Shown here piece by piece: positions 38,886-44,817 of a stretch of DNA of 44,817 bases. Within the stretch, counting starts at the first letter, position 1. The number at the start of each line of letters is the position of its first letter. The notes under the pieces are model-generated. The model did no database searches. It had not been told where the DNA came from and saw only the letters and a program-made list of their open reading frames with translations. This DNA comes from a virus. The stretch lies in IMG/VR virus record IMGVR_UViG_3300028393_000109, positions 1 to 44,817 of that record, one strand, 5' to 3'. A program made the translations under genes and the position numbers.

Positions 38886-41281
38886 TAACAATATTTAAGA
38901 ATATCAGAGACACATCAACACCATTCTATAGACATATAGATGTGGTGCTTAACAGAATACAGACTGGATCTAGCAAGGAAATCGTTGAACGCATCCAGCA
39001 GGAGCAGGATAAGTCTTCTCGTAACGAGATCAAGAAGGAACTTCCTGCTATCTGTTTCTCTGGAACATTCACCAAGAGAGCCGATAACGCTATCGCTGAG
39101 CATAGTGGTATTATATGTCTAGACTTTGATGGATACCCAAGCAAGAAGGCAATGCTAGATCAGAAGAAAAATCTATCTAATGATCAGTATGTTTACTCTG
39201 TATTCGTATCTCCATCTGGCGATGGGCTAAAGGTTCTTGTGAAGGTTCCAGCTGATATAGAGAACCATGTTAACTACTTCAACTCACTACAGAACCATTT
39301 CAATTCTGAGTACTTCGATAAGACATCTAAGAACATATCAAGGGTTTGCTACGAGTCTTATGATAAGAACATATACATCAACAATGACTCAGTGATCTGG
39401 GATACCATTGACAAGACTGAGTACAAGGAGATGGACAGAGCCACATCGGTTCCTACAATACCAATCACAAATGAGAACAAGATCGTTGACATACTAATGT
39501 CTTGGTGGACAAAGCGTTACGGACTCATTGATGGTGAGCGTAACCACAACGTGTACATACTTGCTGCTGCGTTTAATGATTATGGAATTAATAAATCACT
39601 GGCAGAATATATCATGGGGCAGTTCGAGTCTATAGACTTCCCATTATTAGAGATTAAGACAACCATAAATTCGGCATACAGCCATACCCATAAGTTCGGA
39701 ACAAAGTACTATGAGGATAATGGTCGTATGTCACAGCTCAGGCAAAAGGTAAAGTCGGGATCGACAGCCAAGCAGCTTAAGAACGAAATGTCTGACATAG
39801 ACGAGTCGATCATTGACTCGGTCCTAGAGCAGGTCGATAGCGATGTGAAACGGTTCTGGACCAAGAGTGATAAGGGAGCGATCAATATAGTTCACTATCT
39901 GTTCAAGGAGTTCCTTGAGGATAATGGGTTCTATAAGTTCTACCCAGAGAACACCAAGACTTTTGTGTTTGTTAAGGTTACAAACAACCTTATTGACAAC
40001 ACATCGGAGGGAGAGATTAAAGATTTTGTGCTTAAGTACCTTGAAAACACTGAGGATCTGTCTGTTTATAATTATTTTGCAGATAAAACACGTTTTTTCA
40101 AAGAAGATTTCCTATCTTTGCTTTCGTCAGTTGATATTTACTTCGTTGAGGACGATGCGAATACGGCCTACCTTTACTATAATAACTGTGCTGTGATGGT
40201 TACAAAAGATAGTGTTAACATTATTGACTATATCGATCTAGGTGGTTACATCTGGAAGGATCAGGTCGTGGATAGAGACTTTGCAGTATGTGATGTTATG
40301 GATTGTGACTTCTCAGTATTTATATCAAATGTATCAGGTGATGATCCTCAGAGGGTTAAGTCGATGCAGAGCACCATAGGTTTTCTTATGCATGGGTACA
40401 AGAAACCATCCTACTGCCCAGCGATAATTCTTAATGATGAGGTTATATCAGATAACCCAGAGGGTGGGACTGGCAAGGGGCTGTTTGTTAACGCTATTAG
40501 TAAAATAAAAAGAGCAGTAACAATAGATGGTAAGGCATTTACTTTTGATAAACAGTTTAATTATTCTGATGTAAACGTAGGTACTCAAGTACTTTGCTTT
40601 GATGACGTAAAGAAACACTTTGACTTCGAGAGGTTATTCAGTGTTATTACAGAAGGTATAACAACAGAGAAAAAGAACAAGGACGCTATTAAATTACCTT
40701 TTAATCGTTCTCCAAAGATTGTTATTACAACCAACTATGCTATCAAGGGTAAGGGTAACTCATTCGAGAGACGTAAGTGGGAGCTGGAGTTTAAGCAGTT
40801 CTATAGCAAGGAGTTCACTCCTGAAATAGAGTTTGGATATATGCTATTCAATGACTGGGATGAGGAGGAGTGGTGTAAGTTTGACAACTACATGATCAAC
40901 AACCTTAAGGCTTACCTAAGCACTGGACTTGTTAAGAGTGAGTTTGTTAACCTTAAGATCCGTAAGCTATCTGCTGAGACATGCCATGAGTTTATCGAGT
41001 GGTGTGGTATGATAGATGGAGTACCTCATAATGACAAGCTAAGAAATGGTGAGCTTATATACAAGCAAGACCTATATATTGACTTTATTCAAGACAATCC
41101 AGACTTTGCTCCAAAGGCTAAGATGACAATAAGTAGGACCATATTCTACAAGTGGCTTATAGCTTTTGGATTATATAAGACTGGTGTAACACCTCTTGAG
41201 GGTAGAGATAACAACGGCAGATGGATCAAGTTCATCGAGAAGGACGGGGAGACACATAATAATAACGAAATGCTATTCTAA
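38882..41281 (+). CDS. Replicative primase-helicase (VirE-N/BT4734-like + SF3 helicase)
   Basis: A 799-residue protein. The N-terminal BT4734-like primase-type domain shows LDFDGY (D81, D83), SPSGDGLKVLVKV (110-122) and DKTSKNISRVCYES (146-159). A linker (~200-470) is followed by an SF3/D5-like helicase: Walker A NPEGGTGKG (525-533), Walker B VLCFDD (570-575), sensor KIVITTN (612-618) and RRKWELEF. It should prime and unwind phage DNA. It overlaps neighbours on both sides (ATGA and 1 base). Its G+C looks higher than in adjacent small genes. Confidence 0.88.
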   Translation: MITIFKNIRDTSTPFYRHIDVVLNRIQTGSSKEIVERIQQEQDKSSRNEIKKELPAICFSGTFTKRADNAIAEHSGIICLDFDGYPSKKAMLDQKKNLSNDQYVYSVFVSPSGDGLKVLVKVPADIENHVNYFNSLQNHFNSEYFDKTSKNISRVCYESYDKNIYINNDSVIWDTIDKTEYKEMDRATSVPTIPITNENKIVDILMSWWTKRYGLIDGERNHNVYILAAAFNDYGINKSLAEYIMGQFESIDFPLLEIKTTINSAYSHTHKFGTKYYEDNGRMSQLRQKVKSGSTAKQLKNEMSDIDESIIDSVLEQVDSDVKRFWTKSDKGAINIVHYLFKEFLEDNGFYKFYPENTKTFVFVKVTNNLIDNTSEGEIKDFVLKYLENTEDLSVYNYFADKTRFFKEDFLSLLSSVDIYFVEDDANTAYLYYNNCAVMVTKDSVNIIDYIDLGGYIWKDQVVDRDFAVCDVMDCDFSVFISNVSGDDPQRVKSMQSTIGFLMHGYKKPSYCPAIILNDEVISDNPEGGTGKGLFVNAISKIKRAVTIDGKAFTFDKQFNYSDVNVGTQVLCFDDVKKHFDFERLFSVITEGITTEKKNKDAIKLPFNRSPKIVITTNYAIKGKGNSFERRKWELEFKQFYSKEFTPEIEFGYMLFNDWDEEEWCKFDNYMINNLKAYLSTGLVKSEFVNLKIRKLSAETCHEFIEWCGMIDGVPHNDKLRNGELIYKQDLYIDFIQDNPDFAPKAKMTISRTIFYKWLIAFGLYKTGVTPLEGRDNNGRWIKFIEKDGETHNNNEMLF

Positions 41282-41472
41282 TGATACGAGAGAGACTAAT
41301 GGATATAAACCAAGAGACTTGGAACTCCGATAAGATTGATCTGCAAGAACAGTTTGTGAGAGAGTTTTCTATAGGATTTGGAGAATATTTAGATACCTTG
41401 ACAACTGAAGATATGGGAACTTTATCAATTAAAGAACTATTAAAAATCTACGAGAATGGAGATAGGGAATAA
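41281..41472 (+). CDS. 63-residue protein, distant relative of the 84-residue family
   Basis: MIRERLMDINQETWNSDKID, then REFSIGFGEYLDTL and LSIKELLKIYENGDRE. FSIGFGEYLDTL and ELLKIYENG parallel FAIGFADWLETL and QLLEIYKKEKG of the gene at 42434. It shares one base with the helicase stop (TAATG). Function unknown. Confidence 0.65.
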   Translation: MIRERLMDINQETWNSDKIDLQEQFVREFSIGFGEYLDTLTTEDMGTLSIKELLKIYENGDRE

Positions 41473-41749
41473 GATTGTATGTATCGATGCTAGCAAGCAA
41501 CCACACACTGCTGAGGAGCTTAATAACGACATGCCAAACTGGGTGGTCAAGGGTAGGATCTATACCATAAGAGATATAGTTGATTCTGACTTTGTTGTTG
41601 GGGTTAGACTTGAGGAGCTGCACAATCCCTCTAGATACTTCAAGCTTATTGATAGGAGCATGGAGGGGTGCTTCGCCACTTGGAGGTTTAGGAAACAAGA
41701 ACAGACGACTAAAGAAGTAGAGAGCTATGAGTACAGTGGACAACTTTAG
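41456..41749 (+). CDS. 97-residue beta-rich protein
   Basis: MEIGNKIVCIDASKQPHTAE, then VKGRIYTIRDIVDSD, VVGVRLEELHNP and GCFATWRFRK. The layout suggests a small SH3-like barrel; the same motifs recur in Bacteroidota phage proteins of unknown function. It overlaps both neighbours (17 and 23 bases). Confidence 0.7.
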   Translation: MEIGNKIVCIDASKQPHTAEELNNDMPNWVVKGRIYTIRDIVDSDFVVGVRLEELHNPSRYFKLIDRSMEGCFATWRFRKQEQTTKEVESYEYSGQL

Positions 41750-41978
41750 ATGGTGCATCGAGAATGACTGGCAGGTATACCTTAAGCCCTATGGTAGCGG
41801 AGCATATATCGCCATACGCAAGGGAGGTATATCCTCATTGGGTAAGGACTATCATTACGATAGATTGACTGGTATAGAGTACTACTCTAAGGAGAATGTA
41901 GGAACAATTTACTACAAGAACATACAGAAGGCAATGGATGTATTGCCAAAGGTTTATAAATACTTAAAAGATAAATAA
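41727..41978 (+). CDS. 83-residue basic protein
   Basis: MSTVDNFRWCIENDWQVYLK, then GAYIAIRKGGISSLGKDYHY and a helical end KAMDVLPKVYKYLKDK. Small alpha/beta protein, not recognised. One base lies between its stop and the next ATG. Confidence 0.6.
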   Translation: MSTVDNFRWCIENDWQVYLKPYGSGAYIAIRKGGISSLGKDYHYDRLTGIEYYSKENVGTIYYKNIQKAMDVLPKVYKYLKDK

Positions 41979-41979
41979 A

Positions 41980-42240
41980 ATGATAATAGTAGACGAAATT
42001 TACGAGTATGATTATGATGTACAAGATGGCGTACACACACTAAGGTATTCCAACAATGGTGGATGGACCAACCCTAAAGGAATTGCTATGAAGGTGGTTG
42101 ATGATGGTAATGGATTAGTAATTAAGTTTAATGAGAAGGGCAGGATTGACTATGGTGAGGCAGAGCAGTTACTTATTCTGCTTAAAATGATTAACAAGGA
42201 TACAAAGTACGAGGTGGTAACTAAAAAGGAGATGTTATGA
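41980..42240 (+). CDS. 86-residue beta-rich protein
   Basis: MIIVDEIYEYDYDVQDGVHT, then NNGGWTNPKGIAMKVVDDGN and FNEKGRIDYGEAEQLLILLK. Resembles small immune- or regulator-like beta proteins but no family is clear. It precedes XRE copy 2 with an ATGA overlap. Confidence 0.6.
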   Translation: MIIVDEIYEYDYDVQDGVHTLRYSNNGGWTNPKGIAMKVVDDGNGLVIKFNEKGRIDYGEAEQLLILLKMINKDTKYEVVTKKEML

Positions 42241-42437
42241 ACATAGCAAATGAAATACTATGGGATATATTTCAAAGGAGTAATTGTACACAAAAAGAGT
42301 TTTTTATAAGACTTGGTTATAATGGACACACACCTAATATGTCTCAATGGCTAAAGGGAAATATGGACTTATCACTAGATAAGCTTAAAGAGATATGTGA
42401 TAAACTAAACTTTACATTAAAAATAGAATTGTTATGA
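42237..42437 (+). CDS. Small XRE/Cro-like helix-turn-helix protein, copy 2
   Basis: A 66-residue protein, mostly identical to the one at 32135-32335 and the same length. Changes cluster around the recognition segment: LGYRTHTPNMSQWLSGNTDL becomes LGYNGHTPNMSQWLKGNMDL, so its DNA site may differ. It overlaps both neighbours by ATGA. It may act with copy 1 on the paired control modules or on its own operon. Confidence 0.75.
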   Translation: MNIANEILWDIFQRSNCTQKEFFIRLGYNGHTPNMSQWLKGNMDLSLDKLKEICDKLNFTLKIELL

Positions 42438-42688
42438 AATTAAAAGAAAAGTTTGCTGAAACAATTTTAGTACCACTTTCAATTCTAGGATTTTATATTG
42501 ACTGGGATAAAGTAGAAAAATGTGAAGAAATAGCAGATGAATTTGCTATTGGGTTTGCCGATTGGTTAGAAACATTACCACCAAGTAGAAAAGTATCCAT
42601 GTGGTCCAAAAATGGTGAACTTAAAGGTTTATTCACAATGGATAATGAACAATTATTAGAAATCTATAAAAAAGAGAAAGGATTATGA
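42434..42688 (+). CDS. Partner of XRE copy 2, EIADEFAI-type protein
   Basis: An 84-residue helical protein (MKLKEKFAETILVPLSILGF). It keeps CEEIADEFAIGFADWL and LLEIYKKEKGL of the copy at 32332-32586, while the middle has diverged strongly. Length is exactly conserved. Function unknown. Confidence 0.7.
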   Translation: MKLKEKFAETILVPLSILGFYIDWDKVEKCEEIADEFAIGFADWLETLPPSRKVSMWSKNGELKGLFTMDNEQLLEIYKKEKGL

Positions 42689-42933
42689 AAGCAAAACTAA
42701 TATTTGATACAACAGACTCTGACGATAGGCAAGAGTTTTTGAGATGCACTAAATCACTCGATATGGCATTAGCAATATGGGACATATTAAAATTAAGAAA
42801 AAAACTTGATGATAGGTTTGAGATGATTACAGATGATACATTAAATGTTTTTGATGGAATAGAATCATTCGCTGAAGGTATATCTGATATACTTGAAGAC
42901 TACAATATTAATATAGATGAGTTAGTATCATGA
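42685..42933 (+). CDS. 82-residue acidic protein
   Basis: MKAKLIFDTTDSDDRQEFLR, then CTKSLDMALAIWDILKLRKK and an acidic C-terminus. The DxDDR.E.LRC.KSLDMALA.W pattern recurs in Bacteroidota phages with no function known. Coupled by ATGA on both sides. Confidence 0.7.
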   Translation: MKAKLIFDTTDSDDRQEFLRCTKSLDMALAIWDILKLRKKLDDRFEMITDDTLNVFDGIESFAEGISDILEDYNINIDELVS

Positions 42934-43025
42934 GATATTTAATAGAACTATTCAATAGGTTATTTAAACCTAAGAAAAAGAAGAGAAGAAGGAATAAATA
43001 CAAACTTAGATACAGAAGCAAATGA
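42930..43025 (+). CDS. 31-residue Lys/Arg-rich peptide
   Basis: MRYLIELFNRLFKPKKKKRR, then RNKYKLRYRSK. A short amphipathic helix plus a strongly basic tail; ATGA overlaps at both ends support translation. Could bind nucleic acid or membranes. Confidence 0.5.
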   Translation: MRYLIELFNRLFKPKKKKRRRNKYKLRYRSK

Positions 43026-43108
43026 TAGAAAACACAGTTATATTTATAGTAGGCATATTGATAGGATACGCCTTAGGACCAGGAATAGTAAAAACATTTA
43101 AGAAATGA
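43022..43108 (+). CDS. 28-residue membrane peptide
   Basis: MIENTVIFIVGILIGYALGP, then GIVKTFKK. One membrane segment with a GxxxG-like face and basic end. Coupled by ATGA to both neighbours. Confidence 0.5.
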   Translation: MIENTVIFIVGILIGYALGPGIVKTFKK

Positions 43109-43197
43109 AGTATATAATATTAATAGCATTATATGAATTACTAAGAGAGAAGTTAATATGGTTATGGTATTATTTAATTAAAAAAGGACAAGGATGA
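43105..43197 (+). CDS. 30-residue aromatic amphipathic peptide
   Basis: MKYIILIALYELLREKLIWL, then WYYLIKKGQG. Hydrophobic with Trp/Tyr; may lie on or in the membrane. ATGA overlaps at both ends. Third in a row of micro-genes. Confidence 0.45.
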   Translation: MKYIILIALYELLREKLIWLWYYLIKKGQG

Positions 43198-43805
43198 AAA
43201 ATAAAATAAAATATTTCATTAAAGGGTTTGATTACCTTAGAGCATACAACTCTCCATTTAAACCATTGAAGTTAAAGTGGTATTGTGGTAAGATAGCATT
43301 AGGTACTCCATACTTCTTTCCTAGAAAATGGATTAAGGGTACACCTAAATTAATTCACGAAGCAGTTTTAAAATATATAGAGAAAGAGAAAGGATATAAT
43401 GAACTTAATCCTAATTATTCAAGAACTATAAAATCTTATGATGAACTCTATGAGCAAAAGAAAAGTTATTTATATGCAGTTCCTAAGAAGATAGGTTTTG
43501 ACTTTGTATCGTTAGGTTGGAAGACCAAGTATGATAACTATAGATTTGAATGGAGTCCAATGATTAGTTTTGTATTCTTTAAATGGCAGATAGCTATTGT
43601 GTTTGAAGCTCCACACCTAGACCATTATTGGGAGAGCTGGTTGTATTACACAAGAGAGACGGATAAATCCATCACTACAGCAGAAAGAATAGCTCAATGT
43701 AGGAAAGAAGCATCACAGACTTGGACCACTCATCATTCAGATGGTACAAAAGAAACTATAGATTATTACGATTTAATTTTAAAAGATAAATGGAAACTAC
43801 TATAA
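43194..43805 (+). CDS. 203-residue conserved-type phage protein
   Basis: MKNKIKYFIKGFDYLRAYNS, then KWYCGKIALGTPYFFPRKWI, SLGWKTKYDNYRFEWSPMIS and DHYWESWLYYTRETDKSITT. Aromatic-rich alpha/beta protein. Versions of it occur in many Bacteroidota phages; function unknown. A central gap (residues 60-90) looks variable. It overlaps the next gene by 16 bases. Confidence 0.75.
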   Translation: MKNKIKYFIKGFDYLRAYNSPFKPLKLKWYCGKIALGTPYFFPRKWIKGTPKLIHEAVLKYIEKEKGYNELNPNYSRTIKSYDELYEQKKSYLYAVPKKIGFDFVSLGWKTKYDNYRFEWSPMISFVFFKWQIAIVFEAPHLDHYWESWLYYTRETDKSITTAERIAQCRKEASQTWTTHHSDGTKETIDYYDLILKDKWKLL

Positions 43806-43981
43806 AGTTATATGAAAAAATGTTATTCTGTTATCAAGGAATAATTGATGAATATACTGCCAAACAATGTACGCTAATAGCAATAGATGAAGTTATTAAA
43901 GCATTAGAAGAACACCAATGGCAAAACAGACACACGATTGAGGATTATAAACAAATGAAATTAGATGTAGAGAAACTATGA
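43790..43981 (+). CDS. 63-residue helical protein
   Basis: METTIKLYEKMLFCYQGIID, then ALEEHQWQNRHTIEDYKQMK. All-helical, small, soluble. The IAIDEVIKALEEH helix resembles other short early proteins. Overlaps the next gene by ATGA. Confidence 0.65.
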   Translation: METTIKLYEKMLFCYQGIIDEYTAKQCTLIAIDEVIKALEEHQWQNRHTIEDYKQMKLDVEKL

Positions 43982-44394
43982 AAACATATAAAAACAGATA
44001 TGGTGATGTATTTACATTCACTAAAGACGAGAACCACGACATACTATGGGAAGGAAACTTTGAGTATTGTAGAGTAGGTTATCCAAACGACTATACTCTA
44101 GCTTACAAGACTTACCTAGACGATCATGCAGATAGTAATATATCTTTAGAAGAGTTCAAAGTATTGGTTCATGAGTATAAGGATGACGACTATACCTCAC
44201 TAGCGAAGCTATACTCTCCATTAGTTAAGTCTTTAGATAACGAGATAGATATGGCAGATCCATCGGGAGGTCCCTACATATCAAGGGGAATGGCTCTTGA
44301 TTCTTTTGGATTTAAAGGATATGTAGTTAAGGACTTTAAAAAGATTGACACTGGGTATAAAATTATAACTGATAAAGATGAATCCAATACATAA
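43978..44394 (+). CDS. 138-residue acidic protein
   Basis: MKTYKNRYGDVFTFTKDENH, then DILWEGNFEYCRVGYPNDYT, and DPSGGPYISRGMALDSFGFK near the end. An alpha/beta protein found in similar places in Bacteroidota phages and plasmids; no function known to me. Overlaps the zinc-ribbon gene by 17 bases. Confidence 0.7.
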   Translation: MKTYKNRYGDVFTFTKDENHDILWEGNFEYCRVGYPNDYTLAYKTYLDDHADSNISLEEFKVLVHEYKDDDYTSLAKLYSPLVKSLDNEIDMADPSGGPYISRGMALDSFGFKGYVVKDFKKIDTGYKIITDKDESNT

Positions 44395-44686
44395 GTTTAA
44401 TAATGGTAGAGGAGCTATGCTCTGCAATGGATGTAGAACTATAATATCTACAGGTCCTAAGACTGAAGAGTTATTTTGTAATAAGTGTAAGCAAATAGAA
44501 AACATTATAGATATGATGAGATCTGATGAACAACTTGGATTGTACGATGATAAAACAAAGTGCTACTGCGGTCACACCACCTATTGTGAATGTGGACCTG
44601 ATACTGTAATTGATGATTTAATTGATGTTGTAAATAGACAAGGAGAAATATCTGAAGGTGCTGAACCAATTTTAATAACCGAATAA
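44378..44686 (+). CDS. 102-residue zinc-ribbon protein
   Basis: MNPIHKFNNGRGAMLCNGCR, then LFCNKCKQIE: two CxxC knuckles spaced as a zinc ribbon, followed by a second Cys cluster (KCYCGHTTYCECGP). The tail is acidic. Zinc ribbons of this size often bind nucleic acid or RNA polymerase, but no target is evident. A neighbour with the DPSGGPYISRGM motif precedes it. Confidence 0.7.
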   Translation: MNPIHKFNNGRGAMLCNGCRTIISTGPKTEELFCNKCKQIENIIDMMRSDEQLGLYDDKTKCYCGHTTYCECGPDTVIDDLIDVVNRQGEISEGAEPILITE

Positions 44687-44690
44687 ATAT

Positions 44691-44817
44691 ATGAGTTTAA
44701 TTGAAGCGTTGAAAAGACAAAATGATATTCAAGTTAATTTAAGTAAAACTAATTTAAAAAAATCTGAATATCTTATATGGACAGAAAATGGAGGTTCTAA
44801 TATATTTATAGATGATG
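44691..44817 (+). CDS. Partial small protein cut by the window end
   Basis: ATG at 44691, 4 bases after the previous stop; 42 codons remain open to the edge: MSLIEALKRQNDIQVNLSKT. Composition fits another small early protein. Too short to classify. Confidence 0.55.
   Translation, partial: MSLIEALKRQNDIQVNLSKTNLKKSEYLIWTENGGSNIFIDD

Overview
The window looks like about 45 kb of a tailed podovirus-like phage of a Bacteroidota host, probably Flavobacteriia-like. The evidence is its AT-rich DNA, near absence of Shine-Dalgarno starts, A-rich start leaders, and repeated Bacteroidota-type promoters (TTTG, 19-22 bases, TAnnTTTG). The head genes (TerL, ~810-residue portal, acidic scaffold, capsid, connector or ring proteins, very large tail nozzle) have the order and sizes of crAss-like phages. 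The replication genes differ (VirE-N/BT4734-like primase fused to an SF3 helicase, Sak3/DUF1071 annealing protein, PD-(D/E)XK exonuclease). Both ends of the window cut through genes, so genome ends are not visible.

Layout. 1-26.9 kb is nearly all minus strand and is late. In transcription order it holds groEL, a 60-codon ORF and groES; a fibre with hep/hag-like repeats; five very small basic or glycine-rich proteins; a small-membrane-protein, holin, GH108 endolysin and u-spanin lysis cassette; a 1208-residue fibre; a tandem GroES-like protein; TerL, portal, scaffold and capsid; connectors and nozzle. Two plus-strand genes interrupt it: a moron-like gene at 6717-6917 with its own promoter and terminator, and a winged-helix-like gene at 23773-24258.

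26.5-29.3 kb is the control region between the leftward late and rightward early genes. Two related ~190-bp modules (26530-26718 and 29140-29330) lie in inverted orientation, each with three CGAC/GTCG dyads, and fire outward. Between them are short repeats and palindromes that could be an origin, two strong promoters sharing an upstream 20-bp repeat, a structured RNA closed by a 13-bp helix, and a complete type III hammerhead ribozyme (28251-28303) just upstream of a small membrane-protein gene.

29.3-44.8 kb is plus strand: tightly packed, often overlapping small early genes; a recombination module (DUF1071 annealing protein, AP2-like protein, HNH endonuclease with its own promoter and hairpin leader, PD-(D/E)XK nuclease); a structured leader before an SSB-like gene with a clear terminator; an ABC ATPase-GNAT fusion; the primase-helicase; and more small genes, including a second copy of a two-gene XRE cassette. 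No tRNA, rRNA, CRISPR array, integrase or insertion sequence was seen.
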